The notes under the pieces are model-generated. The model saw nothing but the letters and a program-made list of their open reading frames with translations. It made no database searches and was not told the DNA's origin. A stretch of DNA of 26,075 nucleotides from positions 1-26,075 of the IMG/VR virus record IMGVR_UViG_3300044823_000237; one strand, written 5' to 3'. Below, one piece after another: positions 1 to 7,492 of this stretch (its first letter is position 1; the number at the start of each line of letters is the position of its first letter). A program made the translations under genes and the position numbers. This DNA comes from a virus.

Positions 1-105
1 ATCATCTTCCCGCTGGTCCTGTTCATCTTCCCCAGCATGTTCCTGGTTCTGCTCGGCCCCGCCGTGCTCAGCATTATGCGCGGCATGGCCCACATGGGCC
101 AGTGA
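1..105 (+). CDS. TadC-like pilus assembly protein, C-terminal end (partial)
   Basis: This is the 3' end of a host gene; its start lies outside the window. The 34 visible residues are very hydrophobic (IIFPLVLFIFPSMFLVLLGP) and end in a short polar tail, with stop TGA at 103-105. The FPxxLFIFPxxFxVLLGPA pattern is what closes TadC, the GspF-like inner-membrane platform protein of Tad (Flp) pili, a type II secretion F-domain family. It is the only plus-strand gene and the only one that looks chromosomal, so it marks the host side of the prophage junction. The insertion lies about 30 bp after its stop, so the gene itself appears intact at this end. Another GspF-family protein is possible, because only the last helix is visible. 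Confidence 0.6.
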   Translation: MIFPLVLFIFPSMFLVLLGPAVLSIMRGMAHMGQ

Positions 106-133
106 CAAGAGCGGCGCGACCGGCAAAGAGACA

Positions 134-202
134 GTCTCCCGGATTGCTCAAGGTCACGGGTTACCCTGAGCCGCGTCTCCCGGATTGCTCAAGGTCACGG
201 GT
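134..202. repeat. Two identical 28-bp direct repeats at the prophage/host junction
   Basis: The units are 134-161 and 175-202, both starting GTCTCCCGGATTGC and ending GGTCACGGGT. They are identical over 28 bp and separated by 13 bp (period 41). They lie between the host gene stop (105) and the phage cargo. Unit 1 is preceded by a short palindrome, GAGAC-A-GTCTC (128-138). A weak hairpin (CTCAAGG 147-153 with CCCTGAG 164-170, one mismatch) could form just after the host gene. Two direct repeats at a phage end resemble the repeated transposase-binding sites at the ends of Mu-like phages. They could also be attachment-site cores or a tandem duplication. The other prophage end is not in the window, so this cannot be settled here. 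Confidence 0.75.
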
Positions 203-1014
203 ACAGGGAGGTCGGTGGTCCTGGGGAATATCCCAAAATATGGCGTCTGGTTTAAACTACCGCGTAAGATGATTGGCACATTGTCTGGGGCATTACGGTA
301 ACACACGACCATAGTCGCAAGTTCTTTGTATCCAAGCCCGAATTTGGAAATTCTGTTGCATATATTTACGAGGCGGTCCTTGTCGTCCTGGTCAAAAACA
401 GTGCAATTGGCATGCAGTGGACGCTCCTCTTTCATGTGTTTATGACCTGTAAAGGCCTGAATTCCTCGTTTATCCAACTCCTCGAACGCTTCCTCGCATA
501 TACTCGGTGCCAGTACAAACTCTGAAAAAGTGCCTACAAAGTTGCTGGCCGCAAAATCCCGCTCAGAGCAAAACTGATCGCCGCTTCCTACAAAGTCATC
601 AACATATATCAACGCACCTTCACCAATTTTATTCATTATCCTAATAAGTCGGAGCGTATCGCGTGCATCAACTAAATGGCATCCCAATCGCTCTAGGTTC
701 GCGGCGTCACGGAGCAGATTTAGCATTACGGGGCTACTGCTTCCCGCGTCATGAAGCTGCACATAAATTAGCTTTTTGGACGATAACCCTGCATTGGACA
801 GCCGTTTCGTGAGCAGTTCGTTCTGCGCCACCAAAATGTCCCTTGTTCTCAATTCAGAAAAGTAGATTACGTTGTCGAGGAGTTGCCCGACCAGTTTGCG
901 GTCCTTCCTCTCAAATTGGTTCACCCAGCGTCTTGCCGACAGAAATGACAGTGGTTTCGGCCTATAGTCGCGAAAACGTAGTGCAGCCTTGACGCTTTTG
1001 ATGAGCTGCCTCAT
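154..1014 (-). CDS. Phosphoribosyltransferase-like protein (PRTase-CE-like)
   Basis: A 286-residue soluble protein, last gene of the cargo operon. It starts 2 bases after the stop of the ParB-like gene, so translation is probably coupled. Seen: a hydrophobic strand followed by VDDFVGSGDQF at residues 138-148, which has the shape of the type I phosphoribosyltransferase PRPP loop (hydrophobic strand, two acids, glycine/serine turn). An upstream loop HDAGSSSP (88-95) sits where the pyrophosphate loop would be. The N-terminal helix-rich part (about 29-75) has no motif I can name. From family knowledge, this DD-F-GSG variant matches PRTase-like proteins described in prokaryotic conflict systems (PRTase-CE) rather than nucleotide-salvage enzymes. 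Its substrate is unknown. The last residues are encoded by the 28-bp repeats, and the stop lies inside repeat unit 1, so the natural C-terminus may have been altered. The fold call is moderately secure; the role is inference. Confidence 0.65.
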   Translation of the reverse strand: MRQLIKSVKAALRFRDYRPKPLSFLSARRWVNQFERKDRKLVGQLLDNVIYFSELRTRDILVAQNELLTKRLSNAGLSSKKLIYVQLHDAGSSSPVMLNLLRDAANLERLGCHLVDARDTLRLIRIMNKIGEGALIYVDDFVGSGDQFCSERDFAASNFVGTFSEFVLAPSICEEAFEELDKRGIQAFTGHKHMKEERPLHANCTVFDQDDKDRLVNICNRISKFGLGYKELATMVVCYRNAPDNVPIILRGSLNQTPYFGIFPRTTDLPVPVTLSNPGDAAQGNP

Positions 1015-1016
1015 GG

Positions 1017-2072
1017 TCAGTCTTGCTCGGCCTCGGGATCATCGCTTCCTTCAAGTGCACTCTCTAAGCTTTTACAATATGCTTGCACTTGGCGAAGCGC
1101 CTTACGAAGGTTTTGGCGCTCGTCTTCATTCGTTGTGTACCTGAGCCTGAACTTCTGGAGTTCGGAAAGGAAGCCTTCGCACGCGGCCAGGGCACTTTGC
1201 ACACGCTTCTTCTCAACTACAAATTCGTCAAATGCATCTCTAGTCTCTAACTTGGGATTAAGGAAGAACTCCTCGACTCTACGCAACACCTCAGCCCTGG
1301 TAGGTGGGTCATCTTCCGAGAGTTCATAGCTCTCCATAATTCTGCGAAAATGAATAACGCTCTTGATCTTCTTATCGCGATATTTATCTACTAACTTCCA
1401 AGTGCATCGGTTACGGCCAAGTTTCTTGAGTGGATCGCTCGTTTCGAGCGCTAGATCTAAAACCGGGAGTGCTTCGATCCAGAAGTTCGGTGGAATCCTT
1501 GTCTTCGGATTTGGGTCGAGCGAGAGCTCCTGAAACTCTTCCGGGAATAACAGCAGCTTCTTGCAGCGTTCGATCTGTGGTTCGCTCAGGCCAGTCAGTT
1601 TTTCCAACGCTTTGTTGTCAGTAGTTCCGAGGTCCTCCATCACAATCTTTAAGCTAAGAGCGGTGGGCATCAGCTCCCATCCTTCTCGATAGTTGTGGAT
1701 AGAGAACATGTAAAGAAGCCCAGCGATTACTGTGGGCGGTTCTACCACGTTAGCGTCCAGTGTCAGCGGCGCCCCGTCCTTACCGACGCGTCCTTCGCTA
1801 ACAAGCTCGACGACGCAACGGTACCGACGCTCACCGTCAAGGATCGAAAACTTTGCGTCGCCTTTGGCCTGATAGACAGTGATTGGAACGAGTACGCCGT
1901 GCTCGGCGATATTCTTCTTCAATTCCATCAACTGGTCGGGGTCGAACAGATGACGGGGATTGTTGCTGCTCCGCTTAACTTCCTCGACTGTGAGACGTCG
2001 CAGTTGTCCCGTGGGGATTATCTGCGGCACTGTAGGCTCGGTCGGCTTTAGGGCTGGCATCTTGGCTCTCAT
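1017..2072 (-). CDS. ParB-like N-domain protein with HTH-like segment
   Basis: A 351-residue protein. The N-terminal half has the ParB/Srx-like signature: NPR at residues 38-40, the helix and strand LMELKKNIAEHGVLVPITV (48-66) and DGERRYR at 79-85, the GERRxR box that binds CTP in true ParBs. A helical segment with LTGLSEPQIERCKKLLLF (about 158-176) looks like the ParB helix-turn-helix. The C-terminal 70 residues are charged and likely coiled coil. Its ATG overlaps the methyltransferase stop (ATGA at 2072-2069), so the two are translationally coupled; a second ATG lies four codons in. There is no ParA partner and no plasmid context, so a role in partition is unlikely. Free-standing ParB-like proteins in phages and defence cassettes act as DNA-binding regulators, CTP switches or nucleases. 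It could also bind the inverted repeat upstream of the operon (inference). Confidence 0.75.
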   Translation of the reverse strand: MRAKMPALKPTEPTVPQIIPTGQLRRLTVEEVKRSSNNPRHLFDPDQLMELKKNIAEHGVLVPITVYQAKGDAKFSILDGERRYRCVVELVSEGRVGKDGAPLTLDANVVEPPTVIAGLLYMFSIHNYREGWELMPTALSLKIVMEDLGTTDNKALEKLTGLSEPQIERCKKLLLFPEEFQELSLDPNPKTRIPPNFWIEALPVLDLALETSDPLKKLGRNRCTWKLVDKYRDKKIKSVIHFRRIMESYELSEDDPPTRAEVLRRVEEFFLNPKLETRDAFDEFVVEKKRVQSALAACEGFLSELQKFRLRYTTNEDERQNLRKALRQVQAYCKSLESALEGSDDPEAEQD

Positions 2073-2899
2073 GTATTTGTGATTAATAGTTCATTGGTCC
2101 ACGCGCGGTGGGTTGCAAAACCGGCGATGTTACGACGGACAGCAACTGTCTCGTATGAGAAGTTTTTTCTCAAAACATCTGCTTCATCCGATTCGGCATA
2201 GCTGACTACAAAGTTTATTCCAGCAGTGTTTAGTCGTTCCATCCACGATCGCAGCCGCTTAATATCTTCATGAGTGAATGTACTTGGGTCGTATTCACGG
2301 AATACCCTGCGCGCACGAACGGCGTACGGGGGATCCATGTAAACCAGATCGCCCTTTTCTGCGTGATTTAGGACTTGTTCGAAGTCACCATTTATAAAAC
2401 GTGCCTTACGCAGGCTGCGGGAGCATTTCAGAAATACTTCGTCCTCTTGCAGTGAGCCGCATCCGTTCCCACTGTAGGGGACATTGAAGTGCCCAAGTAA
2501 ATTCGTCCGGTAAATGCCGTTAAAGCAAAACCTGTTCAGATATATGAATCGTGCTGCCCTGGCACACTGCTCCATCGTCGAAGTGTCGATTGATCGGAGG
2601 CGCTTGTATACCTCCTTGTTCGCAGGTGGAAGCCTCCTAAGTTTCTTTAGAACAGCGTTGATCCTATACTTCACCTCTATGTACGTTGCGATCAACTCAG
2701 GATTGAGGTCGCCAAGGATCGCCTTGGGTGGCTTAATTGCGAAAAATAGACACGCCGAACCCGCAAACGGCTCGATGTAACGGTTGTGTCGGTTTGTCCA
2801 GAATGTTTGGAGAATAGGGAGCAGTTTGCGCTTGCTGCCCGCCCATCGCAAGAACGGTGGACAGTTACTTTTTATCGGTTTGGGGATGTTTGACGACAT
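2069..2899 (-). CDS. D12-class (Dam-like) DNA adenine N6-methyltransferase
   Basis: With the ATG at 2899 the protein has 276 residues, close to the usual Dam length. Motifs in order: RWAGSKRKL (18-26), EPFAGSACLFF (43-53, the SAM-binding FxGxG-type motif I), the DLNPEL acidic strand (64-69), FNGIYRTN (126-133), FNVPY (138-142) and the catalytic DPPY (189-192). This is the full D12 set, so the enzyme should transfer methyl from SAM to adenine N6; the target (GATC or other) cannot be read from sequence. An upstream in-frame ATG at 3019 would add 40 residues without family similarity, so the later start is preferred despite a weak ribosome site. It is first gene of the cargo operon and lower in GC than the phage genes. 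No restriction endonuclease is adjacent, so it is solitary or pairs functionally with the two downstream genes. Confidence 0.9.
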   Translation of the reverse strand: MSSNIPKPIKSNCPPFLRWAGSKRKLLPILQTFWTNRHNRYIEPFAGSACLFFAIKPPKAILGDLNPELIATYIEVKYRINAVLKKLRRLPPANKEVYKRLRSIDTSTMEQCARAARFIYLNRFCFNGIYRTNLLGHFNVPYSGNGCGSLQEDEVFLKCSRSLRKARFINGDFEQVLNHAEKGDLVYMDPPYAVRARRVFREYDPSTFTHEDIKRLRSWMERLNTAGINFVVSYAESDEADVLRKNFSYETVAVRRNIAGFATHRAWTNELLITNT

Positions 2900-3022
2900 T
2901 TGATCTTCAGGAGGATCATACAGTAACAAACATGCGCCTCGACAAAACAATTGGATGGGGGGTACACGGTCCGTCCACGAATTGCCGCGGTCTGTTGGCA
3001 GGCCGTATGAGGGCCGCAAAGA

Positions 3023-3066
3023 TATTTGAGACTTTTGTTAGAGATAAATGAGAGTAGTCTCAAATA
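3023..3066. promoter_or_regulatory. 11-bp perfect inverted repeat flanking a candidate promoter (operator)
   Basis: Arms TATTTGAGACT (3023-3033) and AGTCTCAAATA (3056-3066) are perfectly complementary, with a 22-bp spacer; arm centres are 33 bp apart, close to three helical turns. On the minus strand a -35-like TTGAGA (3063-3058) is followed after exactly 17 bp by a weak -10-like TAACAA (3040-3035). The upstream arm therefore overlaps the -35 and the downstream arm covers the expected start point. This is a typical repressor-site geometry in the AT-rich gap between the last tail gene and the methyltransferase. The loop is large and no T-tract follows, so a terminator is less likely. The repeat is certain; the promoter call is moderate. 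Confidence 0.55.
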
Positions 3067-3135
3067 GCTCTGAAACTAAATAACAAATTCCTGTTCGCTT
3101 TCTATTCACCATAAAGAGGAGGTCATTGACGAGGC

Positions 3136-5385
3136 TCAGGGGGCCGTGAAGGTGCCCGTTGCGACAAGCATTGAATCGGACGAGGGGCGCGGGAAATAGG
3201 ATGGGCCAGAGACCCATCCGGCGGGGTAATCGGTACCGGGAATCCAGTCGGCGGGGATGGCTTGGGCGGCGATGAAGCCGAAGGTTGGAGATGTGCCTGA
3301 ACCGTCAGGATCGGAGACATAAAGAGCAATTGGCGAGCCCGCAGGAATGCCAGAAACGGTGAAACCTGGATAGGCAGTCGGGCCGACAATGCCCATCACC
3401 TGGACAGAAAGATCGGGGATTGCAATCGTCAGGTTGCCGTCACCGGCAACATCGGCCGAGATGGCAAGCGTCGCACGCAGCACCCAGGCAGGAGATATAA
3501 CCGAAGGAAAGCCGGTGAGGGGGAGAGAGCTGTTGGGCACCTTCATATAGTAGCTGCCGGGATCGTCGCTGACATCGGTGTAGGCATCGCGGTTGTAGGC
3601 ATGAATGGTGAGGTCGATCTGCCCGAGCGAAGAGTCAGAGGGAGTAGAAATCTCCATCTCCTCAACTAAATAATCACCAGGCGCTTCGGGGTAGAGCCAA
3701 CTATCGAGTGTGATGACATCTTTGGGCCGCACCTTCTCAATCAGCGCAGCACCATTCACATCGACAACCTCTGGATATAAAGAGAGTGAGCCAGCGATCG
3801 GAGCGTGCCATCCAGGGCCAATATCGGTGCCGAGACTACTATCGCGCTCGAACTTCATGAGTCGGTTTGTTTGGTCGAAGATGGAATTTCCACAGTCATA
3901 GATAACACGCCGAATTATCGGCTGCTGTAGAAGACCGGGAGCCTGGCGCGGAACCATGTGCCGCGCAGAAAGATGCTGTACGTTCCGAGGGGTGCGCGAA
4001 GAGAAGCGAGCATCGTCGGAACCAAGATAGCCGCCCGTTGCATTTACGATCGGTGAACCCTCTGGGTCAGTGTTAGCGGAATAAGTGTTATTCGGAAAAT
4101 CGGCTCCCTCGGGGTATGGATCGCCATCGACAACCCAGACTGGATAGACCCCGTCGAGCGAAGGGTCGCTGGAACCGCCGTAGGTCAGATAAGACGAATT
4201 GGAAAACGGACTCGGCGTTGAGCAGTTGAAGGTGCTCATTCCGAAGGCTTCGCCGTCGCGGAAGCTCCACATCCCATTGCGTGTATAACTGTTGACCTTG
4301 CAGACGGCCGGCATGTCCAGATCGCGATAGCTTGGGACAAATAGGTTGGGCGCTTTAGAAACATCTTTTTTATCCAGTTTCAAGGAGCCGGAAACAAGGT
4401 GTTTCGCGGAAGCAATAAATACCGAGGCGCGGGCGTCATCGCCAATCAGATATATTTTCCCCGCGTCGATGCGCTGATAACCGCGATCGACGCGGCACAT
4501 TGTTTCCATCATGCTTGTGAGCGAAGCATCCGAGGCGAAAATATAGCTGCCCACAAAGCGCGGGTTGCCGTTGGGCAAAATATAGTCGTTACGAGCTGCC
4601 AGCTCGCAGATGGAAGGCCAGTCGAAGCAGGCTTTTTCAGCGTCCGTCAATCCAGAGAGAGGCGGCTGTTGCGGGCGAATTTTACAACGAAGCAACGCTT
4701 CTACTTTGTGCCATGCCGGGTTGCAGGTAAAACCATAACTCACGACGTTGCCATAGCCGTCGAATATTCTACAACGCGTCGTGCGCCAGACGGCCGATCC
4801 ACTGATAGTCTGGCCGGAAGGTACGCCGCGAGCATAGGATGGAGCGCCCGGAATGGCGAAGATCACGTAGGAGATACCGCTGAAAGACTGAGGCGGAGTT
4901 ACTGTCGGGAATTGGGAGAACCATTCGTCGTAGCCTTGATCGGGGCCATAGGACTGCGATGAGTTCGCGGGGACCAATCCTGTGACTGGATCGAGAACAG
5001 GGATTGCCGTGCCGATGGGCGTATAGCGTCCAGCATGGAAGTGGAGAGATGGCTGGCCCCACTGAAAGCCCGGATAGTCGTACCAGGTGGCCAGCGTGTG
5101 GGTGTTGTAATAAATCCCAGAAGTGTAGGTCTGCGAGTTCGGGACCACCCTCTTAGCCCAGACCATATGTGGCGGAATCGCAGTCTGCGAGCCGACGGCC
5201 GCGACCGGGAAGGTGCTCATCATTTCGAAGCCATCCCACTCACCCTCGCCGAGCAAGCGACCAGAGAATTGTGAGCCGTCGATCGCGACTGTCGAAAGCA
5301 CCTCATCACCCGACCCCATGATATAGCCGAAGGCAAGCGGCAGCTTGCGCGTGCTCTGGCTGGCGAATGCGGGGTTTAGTGGCAT
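3136..5385 (-). CDS. Phage tail hub / tip protein
   Basis: A 749-residue protein, last gene of the structural operon. Its ATG overlaps the stop of the DUF2163-like gene (TGATG at 5387-5383). The first part begins with PLAFGYIMGSG, and a middle region carries several cysteines (TTRCRIFDGYGNVVSYGFTC and DWPSICELAARNDYIL). The stretch around residues 260-350 resembles the hub domain of tail-tip proteins of long-tailed siphophages and gene-transfer agents. The C-terminal about 120 residues are beta-strand rich and could be a Fibronectin/Ig-like receptor-facing domain. No separate tail fibre gene follows before the cargo operon, so this protein or its neighbour probably carries receptor binding. 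The call rests on position, size and general character rather than a sharp motif. Confidence 0.6.
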   Translation of the reverse strand: MPLNPAFASQSTRKLPLAFGYIMGSGDEVLSTVAIDGSQFSGRLLGEGEWDGFEMMSTFPVAAVGSQTAIPPHMVWAKRVVPNSQTYTSGIYYNTHTLATWYDYPGFQWGQPSLHFHAGRYTPIGTAIPVLDPVTGLVPANSSQSYGPDQGYDEWFSQFPTVTPPQSFSGISYVIFAIPGAPSYARGVPSGQTISGSAVWRTTRCRIFDGYGNVVSYGFTCNPAWHKVEALLRCKIRPQQPPLSGLTDAEKACFDWPSICELAARNDYILPNGNPRFVGSYIFASDASLTSMMETMCRVDRGYQRIDAGKIYLIGDDARASVFIASAKHLVSGSLKLDKKDVSKAPNLFVPSYRDLDMPAVCKVNSYTRNGMWSFRDGEAFGMSTFNCSTPSPFSNSSYLTYGGSSDPSLDGVYPVWVVDGDPYPEGADFPNNTYSANTDPEGSPIVNATGGYLGSDDARFSSRTPRNVQHLSARHMVPRQAPGLLQQPIIRRVIYDCGNSIFDQTNRLMKFERDSSLGTDIGPGWHAPIAGSLSLYPEVVDVNGAALIEKVRPKDVITLDSWLYPEAPGDYLVEEMEISTPSDSSLGQIDLTIHAYNRDAYTDVSDDPGSYYMKVPNSSLPLTGFPSVISPAWVLRATLAISADVAGDGNLTIAIPDLSVQVMGIVGPTAYPGFTVSGIPAGSPIALYVSDPDGSGTSPTFGFIAAQAIPADWIPGTDYPAGWVSGPSYFPRPSSDSMLVATGTFTAP

Positions 5386-6587
5386 CAGAATGTCCTCGCG
5401 GGGTTATAGAAGACGGCGGGCGCTGGCTGCGCATACTGGACATTCGGGCATTCCTGGTCCCACTGGGTCACAACACCCGCGAAGCGATTTATGGAGCTGC
5501 ATCCACCGTAGGTGAGGTCGCAGGGCGTGGGAGAAGTAGAGCCACATGCAACCGACCCGAAGGTGAGCGGGCAGGTCACGTCGATGTCGTAGGCTGGCGC
5601 AGCCACGTCGCTGAAGTTGCCGAAGCCTTCCAGCGTGAGCTGCATCCGGCTCTCATCTATTTCTGCTGCTGCGACCGTACCAATAAAGGTAAAGCACGAC
5701 GACTCCGCGTCGCCGCGCCAGAGTCGGCAGACTACCAGCGCGCCGATAAACTCATTCTGACTCCAGGCTGTTGCCACGTCGCGCGTGACCGTATTTCCAG
5801 AGATGTTCTGCACGGCAAGAGATGCGGTATCGGTCTGCGTGCTTCCAAACAACGTAAATTTCGGCTGACCTACAACCCAATCCAAAAATTGCTCAGGAAT
5901 TCCGGTGAGTATCGATGGCCAGATGCATTTATGCTCCGACCAGAAGTAACTGTTGCCGGATGCCGTCTCGACTTCAACGAGAAGGACTGGGGCGCAACCG
6001 CCGCTCGCCGCCAGGGGAATAAAAGTCGATCCGGTGGAGGAGCCAGAGCCAGGCAGAGGGGAAATTGTGATGGAGAGGTTTGCAGAGGCCGTAAACCCGG
6101 CCGAATCGGTGACCGTCAGGGTGAAGGCAGACGAACCCGCGATGATCGGAGTGCCACTCAATATGCCTGTCGCCGCATCGAGAGAAAAGCCAGAAGGCAG
6201 AACTCCTGAGGTCACCGTAAAGCTATAAGGAGCAGCTCCACCAGATGCACTTACAGTTTGGCTGTAGGGCGTCCCAATCGAACCGCTGTTGGCGATAGAA
6301 CTGTTGAGTAGAAGACCATCGTAAACGACGAGTGAACATTCAACGGCGTCGGGAGCTATAAAAGGGGGGCGCAAAAATGTGATCGTAAATAGGTAAGTCC
6401 CTGCGACCGTGGGAGTGCCACTTAGCAAACCATGTGTATCATCAGGGCAATAATCGGAGAGAATAAGTCCAGGGGGGAGAGACCCGGCGGTGACTGATTC
6501 AGTCACGGAGTAGCCCTCCGTTGTGCGCATCCCAAACTCATAGGAATAAAGGGCGCCAACCAGAGCGGGAGTGAGAATGAGGGGCAT
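5385..6587 (-). CDS. DUF2163-like tail protein with two N-terminal putative-Ig (He_PIG-type) repeats
   Basis: Start chosen at the ATG at 6587, which overlaps the previous stop as TGATG; a longer frame to 6782 only overlaps the neighbour. This gives 400 residues. Residues about 5-88 and 95-177 are two beta-sandwich repeats sharing LPxGxxL...GxLSGTPxxAGxxxFTxT, the He_PIG pattern. A Gly/Ser linker follows (178-187). The remaining about 210 residues resemble DUF2163/BR0599-type tail proteins. These include a cysteine cluster near the C-terminus (CPLTFGSVACGS, then further Cys) of the kind that carries metal in related tail-tip proteins. It sits between the distal tail protein and the hub, as DUF2163 genes do in siphophages and gene-transfer agents. 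The Ig repeats at the N-terminus are unusual and may bind cell-surface glycans. Confidence 0.65.
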   Translation of the reverse strand: MPLILTPALVGALYSYEFGMRTTEGYSVTESVTAGSLPPGLILSDYCPDDTHGLLSGTPTVAGTYLFTITFLRPPFIAPDAVECSLVVYDGLLLNSSIANSGSIGTPYSQTVSASGGAAPYSFTVTSGVLPSGFSLDAATGILSGTPIIAGSSAFTLTVTDSAGFTASANLSITISPLPGSGSSTGSTFIPLAASGGCAPVLLVEVETASGNSYFWSEHKCIWPSILTGIPEQFLDWVVGQPKFTLFGSTQTDTASLAVQNISGNTVTRDVATAWSQNEFIGALVVCRLWRGDAESSCFTFIGTVAAAEIDESRMQLTLEGFGNFSDVAAPAYDIDVTCPLTFGSVACGSTSPTPCDLTYGGCSSINRFAGVVTQWDQECPNVQYAQPAPAVFYNPARTF

Positions 6588-7492
6588 CAGACGATCACCG
6601 TGACAGCGGGAAAGATTGCGGCCGTGCCTGCGCCCGCGTTCGCCGCGTAGGCCTGCACCATCACGCGGTGCATATCCAGCGGCATTTTGCGCACTGTGAG
6701 GAGGCCATTGGCAACGGTGACTCCGGAGGGCAACGCCGCGCTCCCGACTGGCAGAGACCCGGAGCTGAGGTCGATGATGCACAAAGGTGCACCATCAACC
6801 AGAATGGCGACCTGGCCAAGATTCGCGGCCTGGCGGAACTGCATCCGAAATCCCCAGCCCACATATTGGATTTGCGCCCAATCGCAGTTCGCAGGCGCGA
6901 CGGTGGCAAGAGTGGGCGCTGCGTTGTAAATCTCATAGGCCGTCGGATCAGTGACCGACGGAGCGACAAGTGCTGGATTGAGCTGGAGAGCCCACGCCCC
7001 GGCGGTAACCGAATAAGTGGCGACGGCCTGATTCATGAAGTCGTCGAGCACGTTGATGGTGCGAGACCAGTTGACGAAGTCGCATGGGTATTTCAGCATT
7101 CGCGCCTGCGGCATCTCCTGGAAGACAACGCTCTGGACGCTATAGGAACCATTGGCGATCTCTTTCTCGTAGATTGGGGTAGTGAAGCGGCCGACGTGGT
7201 GACGCCCACCTCCGTCGTAGTCGATGTAGGTGAAGTAGCCTCCCTTGAATGCCTCGTAGAAGTATTTCAGCCGAAGAATGGTTGACCACGGACGGTTCAG
7301 ATAGGTCAGCGAGAAGGCGAAACCATCGTTCATCGTCTCGCGAGAGTAGGGAGCGCCCAGCCTCGCCTTCGAGAGCGAAGAATTGGAGGCGCTGCGGCGC
7401 TCGAACCCGAAGCTGGGGTTCGGGCTGTCGTTGAGCGTCTTCCAGAACTCGGTCGTCGGATTGAGGATGTCGGTCTCAGCCACTGATGCCAT
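6587..7492 (-). CDS. Distal tail protein, DUF2460-like
   Basis: About 300 residues. The N-terminal 130 residues contain PYSRETMNDGFAFSLTYLNRPWSTI and a YIDYDGGGRHHVGRF segment, typical in position and flavour of the distal tail protein placed directly after the tape measure in siphophages; the C-terminal half is beta-rich. Several starts are possible. The ATG at 7492 touches a GGGAG directly, whereas a GTG at 7483 has the same GGGAG nine bases upstream and overlaps the tape-measure stop by only 8 bp, so GTG may be the true start. Its stop overlaps the next ATG. Moderate family confidence. Confidence 0.6.
   Translation of the reverse strand: MASVAETDILNPTTEFWKTLNDSPNPSFGFERRSASNSSLSKARLGAPYSRETMNDGFAFSLTYLNRPWSTILRLKYFYEAFKGGYFTYIDYDGGGRHHVGRFTTPIYEKEIANGSYSVQSVVFQEMPQARMLKYPCDFVNWSRTINVLDDFMNQAVATYSVTAGAWALQLNPALVAPSVTDPTAYEIYNAAPTLATVAPANCDWAQIQYVGWGFRMQFRQAANLGQVAILVDGAPLCIIDLSSGSLPVGSAALPSGVTVANGLLTVRKMPLDMHRVMVQAYAANAGAGTAAIFPAVTVIV

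Noticed and set aside
150-170. GGTCACGGGTT resembling a tRNA T-arm (tRNA attachment site)
   Set aside because: The sequence does not continue into a TTCGA loop and matching 3' stem, and no other tRNA arms are found upstream.
134-202. The 28-bp repeats as a CRISPR array
   Set aside because: Only two units with a 13-bp spacer, no further copies and no cas genes.
2857-3063. Small frames on both strands in the gap before the methyltransferase
   Set aside because: They lack ribosome sites and family features, and the region holds the promoter-like inverted repeat.
3023-3066. The inverted repeat as an intrinsic terminator of the tail operon
   Set aside because: The loop would be 22 bases, the stem is AT-rich and no T-tract follows, so an operator fits better, although termination is not excluded.
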